Shown here: positions 34,231 to 47,732 of the stretch, piece after piece
Layout: each line of letters opens with the position of its first letter
Position numbering within the stretch: the first letter of the stretch is position 1
From: Trifolium pratense
Lineage: Eukaryota; Streptophyta; Magnoliopsida; Fabales; Fabaceae
Length of the DNA stretch: 64,000 nucleotides
Assembly (NCBI RefSeq): GCF_020283565.1
Contig: NC_060060.1
Coordinates: 21,762,001-21,826,000, forward strand
Direction: 5' to 3'
Made by a program: the position numbers and the translations under genes
Notes under the pieces: generated by a model
Seen by the model: the letters and a program-made list of their open reading frames with translations, nothing else
Told to the model about the DNA's origin: nothing
The model's database searches: none

Positions 34231-37200
34231 CAGAAAGTTTTAAGACCAACCCAACCAATTTAAAGACCCAAAACAAAAACAAAATTTGCGAGCTCTTAAA
34301 AAACACGAGATTTATAAAAATAAATTAAAAACGTTAATTTTTGCAAAGTCCATGAATTAATCTTTGTCAAGATCGAGGACATGAGGCTCATTTCCTAATC
34401 CTAACCAATTGAGCTAGACAAACTTTTTAGTTAATTCAAAATTTTGTTAAATTGCTTGACACTTAGGTCGACAGTGTAAGGTTAAAATGCAAAACTTTAT
34501 TTAAGAACATGAGTGCAATTTTACTTTGATGAATGTATGTGATGAATATATAATATGTAAATAAGTTAATGTTACTTATATTAAAAATTGAAAAGCTAAT
34601 ATTACCAAGTAGCCAATTAACCCCAGCCTCATTATTCACCAACAACCATCTCTAACAAAATTAAATTCTAAAAGACAAATTAAAGCATATAAACTTGACC
34701 TTACAGACCCGGAACAAGATGGGGCCATTCCTTTTTGTTGGGTCTGAGATTCTATTTGACCAATATCTTAGTGGGCCTAAAATTATATTATTATTTTTTA
34801 AAAATTTAAATGACATTTTGATTGCGTAGATAATATGTCTTGTGTGTGTATGTGAATATTGTGTAGAAAGGTCAATATATATCAAGTAGATAGGATTTGG
34901 AAGGTACACAGAAACCTTAGTTAGGCTTGCACTAACGCCATGTACACTACCACACACACCATGCACATGAGTGTAATTGGTTCAATGCATTAAGCTATAT
35001 ATAGTATCTAAAATAAATAAAGTTAGGGGTAAGGTAAATGACATTGTTATGCTTGAACATTGAAGCCAAGCATGTGAACTTTGATATCCCCTCACCAAAT
35101 TGCCTTTTTAGTCCCAAATTAGGGCAGATATTTCATCAAAACTTTATCTCGTTGGAAGTGGTAATTGTCATTTTCACGTGTTGGAAAAATAATAGAAGAT
35201 ATATTTTGTTAAAAAATAATAGAAGATATAATAGAAGACATATTTTGCTTTATTATTATTATTATTTTGCTTTTTTAGGGTACTCTTTTAGGGAGTGGGT
35301 GTAACTACAACCCCAGATCTTAATTTTTTTTTCTTTTTGTTTTGTGTTTAATAGCTAGAAATTTTACATTAAAAATGAATAAGTTAAGTGTTCAAGATAT
35401 AGACTTCGACTCTTTTATAATATGTGTGATGTTCCTAACAACTAAGTTAAGTTCGCGGAGACCCTGAAATATTATACACCAAGGAAGAGAGATAGAGAAA
35501 AAATATGAAGTCACTAGGTTTGAATTGATGCGCAATTTGATAATATGCTAAAAGTTCCGTAGGTTTGATACGCCATTTCATGTCAACAAAAAAATGATAT
35601 CTTTTATATTATAAGCTTGTATACACAAGCAAACTCTAAACCCTAATTTGTTTTCCTGTTTTCCCTCCATTTTATCTTGCAATTTTTATTAAAAAATAAT
35701 ACAATTTTGTCTTGATTAGGATTCAAACTCGCAACCCTTCAATGCAAGACAATATTTCCAACCACTATAGCAAGTATACCAATTGTGATTAATATTATGT
35801 GCAATAATTGATAAGCACCATCAATTTTAAAAGTATATCATATCAAAATTATTGTTGACTGTATTATTCATCACGAAATATTTTTATGTTTTTATTGATT
35901 AATGATTTGTTTTCTACCGGATCATAAATTTAGAGAATAATTATCATGTGAGATTTTGAAAGTTATTATCACGTGTAATTTGAAAAGTTATTATCAAACT
36001 CAATTCTGCTAAATCAATTTTTTTTTGCAATACAACCAAACACAACCATAGTCATGTCACTAATCACATTCATTATTTTGATTTTAACATTGCAGATTTA
36101 ATATTAACCGATGATCAATTGATACAATATGCACTATCAGAACAATTGTGATTTAAATTATGTCCACAAAGTGTTAAGCTCCATCAACTTTCATATGAAA
36201 GATTTCATACGACAATTAAACACCATCAATTTTCATTGCACAATTTAAACAATTAAAAACCAATAATAATCTCTTATATTATAAGCTTGCTAACATAAGT
36301 TAACCCAAAACCAAATTTTTCCCCTCTCATTTTCTCTTTCTTTTTATTGCAGCTTTATATTAAAAAAATACAGATTTGTCATCGAACCTGCATCCCTTAC
36401 TTACAATAAAATCTTTCAACGGCTAAAACATGTGCTTCAATTATGAAAGAATTTAGGAATCCTAATATGTTAACCCCGTTCTCAATCAATTTGAACAGCG
36501 GAATTAATCACAATTTTTATTTATTTATGGATGTCTACTTAAGTTTATGTTCTTGATTGTGTCTTTAATTTTATTTTAACCTTTAATTATCATCAATTTT
36601 TTAACCTTTAGTTATCAGCAATTTTTTTTTAATAAGTAAACAAAACGATGGGGTTCCAAAATTATATAAAAAATATATAAAATATAAAATAAGCACATAA
36701 ACAAATATAGAATACTTAGTCCATGAAATTTCCTATACTACTCTTATTGAAAATGCTCTTAGAATTTTTGTATTTTATTTTTTATTGTTACATATTACAC
36801 CTAATTAGACCTATGCGGTGCATGGGTCAAAGTTCTAGTAGTATTGAACAAGGGAATGAAAGATATCCAAAGTTTATAATTATAAATTTTAATAACAATC
36901 TGTACCGTGTTTCAAAAAATAATAATAATAATAATCTGTACCCTCTAAATTAAACGAAGGTCTCACTCCACTTCCTATATTGTTCTCGATGTTATGAAAA
37001 TTGAAATTCTTCCTTGTCCTTCGACCGTACAAGTTATAATATTTCCATGCAATTAGAGATCATATTATTGGAGATTATAGACACAATCTATTTATTAATT
37101 AGTATTATTGAAAGATAATTATTATATTTTATATACTAGTAGTACTGTACACACAAAAAAATTATTGACACGGACAATCTCTTTTATTTGATTCTGATCT

Positions 37201-38559
37201 GGCATTTTTCAGAGTCTAGACAAAATTCCATGATTCCATCGATGACTAATCGTATAAGAAATTAAATACTATATTACTTAATATTTACTTAAATAAACGT
37301 AAGTTTAAAATTAAGATTAAGTAATGCCAGCAAACGCAAAAGTAATTATTACTCTTTTTTTGTTGCTAATAAAACCATGAACACCTTACTAAATCGAGTT
37401 TCTATCCTTAGAATATCTTTTACATTAAAAAAATAAGAAACTTTTACCACAATAACAAAATAAAATAAAAATCAAAACAAAAGAGGGTAAAAGAGAAAGA
37501 AAAAAATTAATATAGATATTTTTTTTGGGAATATATTGGGTACACAAAGTTTATTCTTCTCTTCTAAATGAATTTTTTTATATGTGTGCTAAGAATCGAA
37601 CTTCTGACTACTTATTTAAAAGAATCAAAACACTTACGATTTAGACCAATTTATTATTCGTAAATTAATATAAACATTATACTCCGATAATAATATCATA
37701 ATCTCATTCCAACCCCAAACATAAGAAGGGGAAAAAGTAGATATAACACACAAAATCTCACGAGTTTTTTTTTTTTTTTGTTGACAAAAGATCTCACGAG
37801 TTAGTATGTTACAATTCTCACTTCTTAGGTGGGTTACCAAACAAGAAATAGCAAAACAAAAGATAATACCGTGAAAAGCCTAATCCTCTTTAATTAAAAA
37901 AAAATTGAGTTAAAAAAGTAAATAAAAATAAAGAATCGTATTTACAAAAGATATAGACGCTCTCCTCCACCACGTAGAATCGTATTTACAAAAGAGATAG
38001 ACACTCTCCTCCAAACCCTTCTATAACATCACACATATCCTTCCACCACATAGACGCTCTCCTCCCATCTCCCTTCACGAACACGCCCATCCTCCAACTT
38101 ATATTTAGCAACCACAACTCCTCCTAGACCTAGTCCTCTAACAACCTGCAATACCATTTCTCTATAAGAGATAAATTAAAATCATGCACCCTTCTCACCC
38201 TCAATCCACCAACATCCCTATCAAGACAAATTTTATCTCATCTCACCCAAATAATTTTCAGTCATTTCAATTTTATTAGGATAAATATCTGTTTTGGTTC
38301 TTGGTTCTATGAGAATGTGACAATGTCATTATAATCGCTAAATATATTAAAATTATAAATACATCTTTTAATGTCTTTAATGTACGTCATCTAATATTCT
38401 TGTTATAATAATAATCTTGATATTTAAATGTATTTTTTGGTAGTCAAATTAGTTTATTCGATAAAAAATAAAAAAAAACTAACATGTGTCCTAACGTGTT
38501 AAGAAATTCAAAGCAATTTAAAAAAAAACTAAGATTTTATCAGATTCGTAACAATTTCA
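34231..38559. other. Long intergenic stretch without a gene; two local duplications
   Basis: A divergent direct repeat pairs about 35600-35800 with about 36260-36450: each begins TATATTATAAGCTTG and continues with a T-rich block and a tRNA-like region (for example GATTCAAACTCGCAACCC). At 37934-38020 the 43-bp unit AATCGTATTTACAAAAGA plus ACTCTCCTCC is present twice in tandem. Otherwise the DNA is AT-rich with no coding potential. Confidence 0.5.
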
Positions 38560-38825
38560 AAGCAAAACTACTGTCATATGGGTGAATAACAAATTTGCTA
38601 TTGCCATAGTAAAAAATTCAGTCCAACATGGAAGAACCAAACACATCATGGTTAAATATCATGCTATTAGATAAGCTAAAAGTCAAAGCAAATCAATTTG
38701 GAGCCTTTTGCAATTCAGAAATTTAGATTGCAGATATAATGACTAAAGCTCTATCGAAGGAAAAGTTTGATGAGTTGAGATCAATGCTTAGAGTATTCAA
38801 TAAAATTCTCAAGGAGGAGTGTTAG
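38560..38825 (+). pseudogene. Ty1/Copia RNase H end (relic)
   Basis: The translation gives [20 protein letters not shown], then, after a frame break, ADIMTKALSKEKFDELRSML followed by RVFNKILKEEC and a stop at 38823-38825. This is the conserved end of a Copia pol polyprotein. The purine-rich AAGGAGGAG (38811-38819) is the polypurine tract directly before the LTR. Nothing more of pol is recognisable upstream. Confidence 0.85.
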
Positions 38826-39194
38826 AAGTTGATATTTTTCTCAAGTTAATCCATAACATCTTGCATTTGATACACTTAGTTTGTTGCATGGATCACACTT
38901 GTATTATTGCATAGTTTCTTTTGACACTTATTTTATTGCATATAAACCATTATAATTACTCATTCTCCTATAAATAGGAATTCACAATGTACTTTACATC
39001 ATTCAAATATTAATAACATAACATTTTTCTTCAAAACTTTACTATTGTTTTTCTAGTTTTCTATTTCCTCTTCAACTCTCCTCCACCACTTTACAGTAAC
39101 CCTTTGTTCAAGCAAATTGACCGCCGGTCAACCCTGTCTTATTTCTTCACCAATCACTCTACCAAGTAATATTAATTTACACAAATTCCCAACA
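38820..39194 (+). mobile_element. 3' LTR of the Copia relic (375 bp)
   Basis: It starts TGTTAGAAGTTG right after the polypurine tract and ends TTCCCAACA, giving the TGTT...AACA inverted ends of Copia LTRs. A TATAAATAGG promoter motif lies near 38970. The 5' LTR is not in the window. Confidence 0.75.
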
Positions 39195-39237
39195 TTGACC
39201 AAAATAATGAAAAATCATGTTAAGTTAATTTCATTAA

Positions 39238-40298
39238 GGAGAGTGTATTAGATTGAAATTTTATGAGATAATTTTGGCAAAAAAAAGTCTTGATGATTTT
39301 ATGAGATTTTGTTGGACTATATTGATTTTGTGAGATTTTAAAGACTTTTTTTACAAGACTTTTTTACAATCAAGATTTTTAACACATGTTTTGAATGGAT
39401 TTTGAGAGATTGTTTTCAAAAGAATTTTTACAATCAAGATTTCATAATACTTTATATATTAGGAAACATTTGTATGTTTGGAAAATTTTAAAAGAATCAA
39501 TAAATTTTAATAAAAGAATTTTTTTTTTTGGGAATGCAAATATTTAAACAAAAATATAAAAAAACCCATACTTTGTTTCTAATCACCAATAAAAAGGTCA
39601 CCACCACCACCACCATTGATAAGAAACAAAAGCAGATGAATGTGACGAAAAAAATTTGTTTCGTTTGCTGTAAAAAGTTGTAATGAATCAAAAGTTTGTA
39701 AAAAAGATGTAGAATTTGTTAAAATATTTTTTTTGCAAAAAAAGCATATTTGATCGGTAATGAAGAAGAAGAAAAACTGGTACAATGATGATGAAAGTAA
39801 AAAGTCTTTGAGAGTTTGAAAAAGTCTCAAGGCTTTTAGTGAGATTGTTGAAAAAGTGAACAAAAAGAAAAGAAGAAGAAAACCAGTGATGATGAACCGA
39901 GAAAGTAATAAAGAAAAAGAAGAAATTTTATACAGTGATGATGAAAGTAAAAAGTTTTGGAGAGTTCAAAAAAGAAAGTCCGAATGCTTTTGGTGAGATT
40001 GTTAAAAAAGTCTATCAAGTATATTTTCAACTAAAAAGTCTCTCAAAATCTATTCCAAAGAAAAATCCATCAAAATTGGTAGACTTTTGAATACCAATAG
40101 ATATTTTAAAAGTAGTAACAAATCTCAATTGAATATCAACGGATTTTGTTGCCCCGAGAAAAAAAAAATCATGTTTGTCTTAATTGAATACCACAAAATT
40201 TATTGAACTTTTGTTAAAGTCTTGATTGAATACCTCAAGATTTTTTGTCATAAAAAAATCTTTTAAAATCTCATGAAATTCCAATTCAATACACCCCA
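39238..40298. mobile_element. Tourist/Harbinger-type element, copy 1 (1061 bp)
   Basis: The termini are (G)AGTGTATTAGATTGAAATTT and the inverse of GGGTGTATTGAATTGGAATT, with a TAA duplication at 39235-39237 and 40299-40301, typical of PIF/Harbinger. It is about 90% alike to the copy at 45819-46873 over its full length. It codes for nothing recognisable. Confidence 0.88.
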
Positions 40299-40306
40299 TA
40301 AATTAC

Positions 40307-40668
40307 GGTAAATTCTAATATGGACCACTTCATCAAGTGGTCCATGGTGGACCATTAATGAATAACATTATAACGAATACGAATTTTACAAAATCCACCG
40401 TTGGATTGAAAGTTTATATCATATAGATCATCCATAAAAAAATTTAGAAAAATTGAAAATTATTTGATATGTTATTGAGACACATCAAGATTAACGGTTT
40501 ATTAAATAACGTTAATCTTGATGTGTCTCAATAACATATCAAATGATTTTTAAAAAAATTTAAAAAATTTATGAATGATCTATACGATATAAACTTTCAA
40601 TCCAACAGTAAATTTCGTAAAATTCATATTCGCTGAATAATTTGTCCACGGTGAACCAGGATTAGCCC
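40307..40668. mobile_element. Mutator-type foldback MITE (362 bp)
   Basis: It is a nearly complete inverted repeat around ACGGTTTATTAAATAACGTT, with long mirrored arms (TTATTGAGACACATCAAGAT). The 9-bp duplication ATAAATTAC lies at 40298-40306 and 40669-40677. The ends are GGTAAATTCTAATATGGACC and the inverse of GGGCTAATCCTGGTTCACC. It inserted exactly at the right border of the Harbinger element. Confidence 0.88.
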
Positions 40669-40970
40669 ATAAATTACTACTTTACTTTGAAAATGTAGAA
40701 ATGAAAAATGTAGCGTAGGGATCAGAAAAGAAAGTCTTTGAGATCACATCCCAAAGTGGATTTCAGAATCTCATCTCCATCTCTATTCTCAAACACACCA
40801 TCAACATCTTCCAACTAGTACAATAATAATTAAATAAAAAAGATTTTCAGATTTCTTAGAGAGAGAAAGATTTGATTTTAATCATTTTATGCTAAAAATA
40901 AAATATAAAAAAAAGTGTCTTTAAAAAGAGAGAGAAAAAAGCGGTGACAGATACTACAAACATGTCACAC

Positions 40971-40980
40971 TATATTTAAG
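40971..40980 (+). promoter_or_regulatory. TATA-like box of the response regulator gene
   Basis: TATATTTAAG lies 91 bp upstream of the ATG at 41071, followed by a CT-rich leader (TTTCTCTTC repeats), the usual plant arrangement. Confidence 0.45.
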
Positions 40981-41070
40981 GTTTCAACACCTACGTTAAA
41001 GAATCCCCTTTCTCTTCTTTTTCACTCTTTCATTTTCTTTTTCATTTTTTCCCTCTTCTTTTTTCTTCTA

Positions 41071-41773
41071 ATGGAGTCAAACGGTGTCGTTTCTATTGGT
41101 GTTGATTCTCATGAAGTTCATGTTTTGGCCGTTGATGATAGTCTTGTTGATCGGAAAGTTATTGAACGGTTGCTCAAAATTTCAGCTTGTAAAGGTTAGT
41201 TTATAATAAAAATAATTTTTTTAAAAGAAAATGGATTTTTTTATTCTCATTTTTAAAAGGGTTATGAAAAAAAAGTAGAATTTTATATTTATGTTTTTTT
41301 TTTTTTTTTGTTGGAAAATTTTAGTTACTGCTGTGGATAGTGGAATCAGAGCACTGCAATTTCTGGGGTTAGATGAGCAGAGAAAGAGTTCTGAATCAGA
41401 TGATTTTGTGGTATGTGTCAATTCAAAATTTTCATTTTAGCGGTATTTTTTATTATTTAATGAGAGTTTAATTAATTATTATTTGGTTTATCTGATTTTT
41501 ATTTTATTTTTAATTTGTTTCCTTAGCCGGGTTTGAAGGTGGATCTAGTCATTACAGATTATTGCATGCCAGGAATGACTGGTTATGAGTTGCTTAAGAA
41601 AATCAAGGTTCAAATTTATTTATCATAATTCATTTTCCCACGCTTTTATTTATAATAATGTTAGTGAAATTTGATTGAAAGTTTCAATTTCAAGCAGGAA
41701 TCATCCACTTTTAAAGAAATTCCAGTAGTGATTATGTCTTCTGAAAATATTTTGCCACGCATAGACAGGTACA

Positions 41774-41806
<33 letters not shown>

Positions 41807-42497
41807 ATTTTTTATGACATTTTTTTATTATTAATTATTGTTAGTAATATTTTTGAAAGATAATTTTGTTAACTTGTTAAATGGATGTGTTTTTTTTTTT
41901 TTTTAAGTAGCGTATTGATCAGAATTTCATATTGTGAATAAATAGAGAATTATGAGTTTAATTTCATATTGTGAAAAGACTTTAATTGACTCTTACATAT
42001 TATCCGTACGAACTGAACTAAGTTTAATTTAAGTTTAAATGCTTGTTGCATTATCCTATGAACTGAACTAAGTTAGTTCAGTTGGTGGTTACAACATTAA
42101 AATTTGTAAAGTAGAAAAATGTAGTGATTTGCAAATATTTGAAATATGTAGATGTTTGGAGGAAGGAGCAGAGGATTTTATAGTGAAGCCAGTGAAATTA
42201 TCAGACGTGAAACGTTTGAAGGGTTACATGACAACTAGGGATGTTAGAGCGGGAAGCCAAGAAAACAGAGAACTTAACGTTAACGGTAACGGTGGAGGCC
42301 AAGGTGGTGGAGTAGGAATCAACAACAAAAGAAAGCTAGAAGAAGCATCTGATATCTCATCATCACCACCGTCCAATTCATCGGCTTCATCACCATCGTC
42401 CATTTCATCATCACAGTCACCTTCATCATCTCCTATGTCTTCACCCGGCATGCTTGATTCTCCAATCAGACGGATTAAAATGACCGGCACCGAATGA
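41071..42497 (+). CDS. Type-A response regulator (ARR3/ARR4-like), 5 exons, 235 aa
   Basis: The exons are 41071-41194, 41325-41410, 41527-41607, 41698-41768 and 42152-42497. The protein takes phosphate from histidine phosphotransfer proteins and damps cytokinin signalling; type-A members lack a DNA-binding domain, as here. The receiver domain (about 15-140) has the acidic pair Asp-22/Asp-23, the phospho-acceptor Asp-81 ([10 protein letters not shown]), Ser/Thr of VVIMSSEN and the conserved Lys-133 (IVKPVK). The C-terminal tail is long, Ser/Pro-rich and ends [12 protein letters not shown], a layout shared with ARR3/ARR4 rather than the short ARR8/ARR9 group. An NNKRKLEE stretch may act in nuclear import. 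Intron positions match the usual type-A pattern. The CDS is intact. Confidence 0.95.
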
Positions 42498-44870
42498 CTC
42501 CTTGGGTTGTTATGTAGAAAATTTTCATGACTTTTTTTATTAAAAAAAAACTTTTATTTGTTTACCTCTTTTGATGTTTAAAGTGCAATTACTTACCCCG
42601 TTGTTTGAAACGGTTTTTGTTGCATTGCCCTGTTCTTAATTATCTTATCTATTACTATTTGGTTAATTTATTTTGTTTCTTAGTATGAAAAGTGGGTTAA
42701 AGTTACTAAAGTATATTATTAGTACTTTTTTTTGTTACAAGAGGGCCAAAGGTCAAATTAGTACTTTATTTTTTACCAAATATACTATTATACTTTAGTT
42801 TTCCTTTCTCTTTACTAAAGATGAAATATAAAGATTATGCTCTTTTATATGATGAGATTTATTTTTTATATGATGGGGCTTGGAAGGCCAACTTGTGTGA
42901 CACACTTTGTAGAAAATGGGGTATTTTTATTTTAGTATATAGTAAAAGAAATTTATTCTCTAATTTGTGTATATAAAAGAACACAAGATTCAACTCTCGT
43001 GCAGTTTGATTATCGACAATCATATGGTTCGAATATTTATGGTTCTTTGATTGAAATTGAATGATTCAGATTCAAACCGAGTCTTTTGAATTATAAAGTA
43101 AAAATGAAATTTTTAATTTTTGGCATTTTCAATCTTGATCGAACAGTCACCGATGTTTTGATTGTCTAAATGCAGAATCTATTGATTGTAGGGATTTTGA
43201 ATTCCTATTGAGAGTTGACATATATGTTGTGCCTATTTTTTAGATAATCAAATTTTAAAGTATATAGTCAATAATTTGATCTCTGGTCAATGTGTATACA
43301 AATGAGCGCATATTCACAAACGTTGATCTTTTAATTGGTTATTTGTTTCATGATTTTGAAGAGTATATGTTGAAAAATATCATTTAATGAAAAGAATTTT
43401 TAAATTTCAAGAGATGCATCTCTAACTTTTTGTTTAGTATATTTGCACAACAACAAAAATGGTTGAAAGGAATCAAATACAAATACTAATGAAAAATAAT
43501 TTTGTTAGTAAATAATAGTATGTGAAACAGATGGAATATAGGGCTGCAAGATCTTGCCTGCTAAAGAGAATAAGGAAGGAATGGGGATGTGAATAGGACA
43601 CACGTTTAGTTTAGTTTAATGTGTCTCCCTTATAAGGAAGAGTATAGGAAAGTGTTGTGGGGTCATTAGAACTGTTGTAATTGTCTAGTTGTCTCAAATT
43701 GGAGGTAGTGTCCTTAAAATTAAACTTGTGCTGAAAACATTGCTTGTGTTATGTGGAAATGGAACCAGAATATTTGGTTGTTGCTTCTTTACTTCTTTTC
43801 TTATCTTTTTTGGAAACTGTCACCTGCTCTAAATCTTTTTCTACAGAGCATTGAAGGACACACATGTTCATTTTTTTGTGGTTAACTTGGTTGGTTAGTG
43901 TTAGTGATAAGTAACAGTTTTATTCAAAAGGGTCATTAATTTATTTTCTTTAATATTTCTCAATCCATATTTGTATGAATTATGTTTTTAATTTTTTTTT
44001 AACCATTGTACGCTTTTTCGCTTATCCTTGATTTTATCCTTTTATATTTTTCAAGAAAAGGTTTTTAATGAGACGGTGCTTATGTATCTGAATCTTTATT
44101 ACCTTGAATTTTAGTCTAGCACCCAAACTTTTTTCCTCTTTTTAACATAGTTGAGATAACATGATACTTTTGCACTCTATAAGTTCCCTCTCATACAGAT
44201 GGTTCGGGGGAACCAGTCTGATTTTTAGTGGGACCAATTTTTGGTCAGACTTTTTTACTTACTTTACGGTCAAATTTTGGATTACCGATACCTCATTCCG
44301 TTGAAAATTGAAAGGTTAATACTAAAAAAAGATTTCTCAATATCATGTCTATCAAATGTCCATGTATCAAATAGTTACCTACATCTATTAAATAATCTCA
44401 AGTCATTTATTATTTATTTTTAAAATTTTTGATCGAGTTTAACTCAACCGGTACAAAATCGACTAGTACGTCAACTATCTTCATTTATAAATTTTTATTA
44501 TGCTCAATCCATTTCATTATTTAGGTTGGGCCTATCTAGATTATCATTGATGGTTTTATTGGGGGGGGTCCATGAAACCCAAATTGAAGGCATAATAGAA
44601 GATATAAAAGTAGAAAAACTTTCTTCCACTCATCAATATTATTGTATCTGCAGCTGCCTGCCTCTGCCTGGTCCTAGTGGCTCCATCCATAATCCAATAT
44701 CTTTGATCATGTTTGGCTAAAAATTGATACGTAAAATCTGTTTTTATTTCGTTTGATCTTCTCACGATAATCTGGGCCTTAGAGCATCCATAATGGAAAT
44801 ATTTATTTTTGAGGACTTAACTGTGTCTCACATGTACACATTACTAATTTATAATTTTTTAATAATAGTA
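42498..44870. other. 3' flank of the response regulator and intergenic DNA
   Basis: No gene is visible. The region is AT-rich, and no bounded repeat was found. Confidence 0.4.
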
Positions 44871-45171
44871 CTCCCTCCGTCCCAAATTATAAGGGAAAAT
44901 AAAAAAATCACACTTATTAAGAAAAAGTAAAACATGAGAATTTGAAGTATGATTTTGTGGGTTTTCCTTGGAATAAGTTGCATAGGAAGATGTAAAAATA
45001 ATTTTTATTGGTTGTTGTTTATTGAGAAAATGAGAGAGAGAAGAAATTAAATGCAATTTGTATTTAATTTTATGAAAATAAGGAAAAAACATTCTTGAAA
45101 ATGATTTTTTCTCTTATAATTTGGGACAAAAAAAATGGCATTTTTTCCCTTATAATTTGGGACGGAGGGAG
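44871..45171. mobile_element. Stowaway MITE (301 bp)
   Basis: The ends are CTCCCTCCGTCCCAAATTAT and its inverse, with TA on each side (44869-44870 and 45172-45173). Near the right end the terminal motif TTATAATTTGGGACAAAAA appears a second time about 40 bp inside the border, so the tip is partly duplicated. Confidence 0.92.
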
Positions 45172-45818
45172 TATCTAATAAGTACACAATCATTAAAAAT
45201 GAGACCCACAAAATAAAATAGATACCAATGTTTAACCGATACCTATTAGGTGCTCATTTATGTTTTGCTCCAATTGGGATACATATTAGGTACTGGTACT
45301 TAAAAATTAAATATCCATCATTAGAAATGGTCTTAAGATATTTCATATTTGTTGATATCAATATAGACAAAGGTTCATTATGGAAAGACAAATATGGTGA
45401 GAGTCATATCTGAAACATCTATTGTTGCCTAATTTTGGCTATGGTGGGAAATCATCATGATTTGTGAGCCGGTGTTACATAATTAAGGAAGTAAATTATG
45501 CACTTAGAATTAGATGAACAAAACTTAAATCAGAATACCAAAAAAAGAAAAAAACTTAAATCAATAGTGTGATGAATTTGAGAATATGATTTAACCATAT
45601 TAATTTGGTTTTGATTTTATTTTTGTGTATTTGGTTTGATCCGATCTGAAATCAAACTCAATATTCAAGTACTGTGATTTTTTTTTTGTTCAAGAAGTAT
45701 GATTTTTTTTTTGGTTTGTTCTTTTTGCTTCAAAAGAGCCTAACAACAAAAACTCACCCATATTAATACCTAGAGAAGTGAGAAATTACAAGTTCAAACT
45801 CATGCTTCAATATATTAA

Positions 45819-46873
45819 GGGGGGGTGTATTGGATTGGGATTTCATGAGACAATTTTGGCAAAAAAAGTCCTTATGATTTTATGAGATTTTGTTGGACTA
45901 TATTGATTTTGTGAGATTTTAAAGACTTTTTTACAGAGACTTTTTTACAATCAAGATTTTTAACACATGATTTGAATGGATTTTGAGAGATTTTTTTCAA
46001 AAAACTTTTTACAATCAAGATTTCATAATACTTTATATATTAAGAAAGTTTTGTATATTAGGCAAATTTTAAAAGAATCAATAAATTTTAATAAAAGAAA
46101 TTATATTTTTTTGGGAATCCAAATTTTAAACAAAAAAAAAGCCTTACATTTTTTTCACGTATATGTTTCTAATCACAAATAAAAACCATTATCACCATTG
46201 ATGGGAAAAGAAGCAGATGAAGGTAACGAAAAAAAATTTGCCGTAAAAAGTTGTATTGAATCAAAAGTTTGTAAAAAAGATGTAGAATTTGTTAAAATAT
46301 TTTTTTGCAAAAAAACATATTTGATAGAAGAAGAAGAAGAAGAAGAAGAAAAAGAAGAAGAACTGATATAATGATGATGAAAGTAAAAAATCTTGGAGAG
46401 TTTGAAAAAGTCTCAAGTCTTTTGGTGAGACTCTTGAACAAGTGAACAAAGAAAAGAAGAAGGAGTGCAGTGATGATGAACTATGAAAAAATAAAGAAAA
46501 AAAAATTTGATACAGTGATGATGAAAATAAAAAGTCTTGGAGATTTCAAAAAAGTCTCAAGGCTTTTGGTGAGATTGTTGAAAAAGTCTATCAAGTGTAT
46601 TTTCAACTAAAAAGTCTCTCAAAATCCATTCCATAGAAGAATCCATCAAAATCGGTAGACTTTTGAATACCAGTAGACATTTTAAAAGTAGTACCAAATC
46701 TCAATTGAATACCAACGGATTTTATTGCCCTGAAAAAAAAATCATGTTTGTCTTAATTGAATACCACAAGATTTATTTAACTTTTGTAAAAGTCTTGATT
46801 GAATACCTCAAGATTTTTTTGTCATAAAAAAGTCTTTTAAAATCCCATGAAATCTCAATCCAATACACCCTCC
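45819..46873. mobile_element. Tourist/Harbinger-type element, copy 2 (1055 bp)
   Basis: The termini are GGGGGGGTGTATTGGATTGG and the inverse of GGAGGGTGTATTGGATTGAG, with a TAA duplication (45816-45818 and 46874-46876). It has the same orientation and internal order as copy 1 (AGATTTTGTTGGACTATATT, then the GAAGAAGAAGAA region, then CAACTAAAAAGTCTCTCAAA). Confidence 0.92.
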
Positions 46874-47732
46874 TAAATGTTCCATTTGAGCTGTATTAAC
46901 TGAACTTATGTCACTATTTGAAATATGATGAATTTTTTTTGTCAAGTAATCTAGTGCTTATAAATTGACCCAAATAATCTTACAAATTGTAAGATGAATT
47001 TTAGCTTAAAAATGTGGCTACCATAACTAAAGCAAGTGGATTTTCATTATTAGCTTATGAATAAATTTGACACAAGAGTTTATTAAAAAAAGGAGAAGTA
47101 ATTAATGTTAATATTACTTCAAAATCGGAACAATTGGTTAGAAGATAATTGAATAAGTAAAGTGGGTGATGTACTCATCGAAATGTGTTAGAAGATAATT
47201 GGTTAGAAGATAATTAATGTTAATATTTCATCATGATGTGACGGATTGTGATTGAAATGTATTTAAGAAGACCGATTATAATTGGAGTGTGTTTAAGAAA
47301 TATTTTAGAGAGTGTGACTATCGTATTTCTCTTAATCCAAAATAGTCTCAAAATTAGATAATAGATATATATTGATAGTTTGATTATGATACTGTGAATT
47401 GCTCTCTTATAATTTGTTCTAGGCAATACATAATAACATTACATATGGCATTGAAAATACACATGCCAAGACCAACATGATCTTGTTGCGATAAAAAAAA
47501 AAAAAAAAAAAGGTGGATCAACCATGCATTTCAGTCTATCTAGAAAAACAAGTCCAAATAAACAATACAAAGTTACAACTGATTTCTATCGCTACAAAAA
47601 ACTTGTATTTTAGCGTAAAATACAAATTAAAAACTAAACGCTTACGCCATGACAAATTTGGCGCTAAACCTCAAATTTAAATATTTGTGTGACATCCAAA
47701 AAAAAAAAAATTAATAATTTGTGTGACATCTA

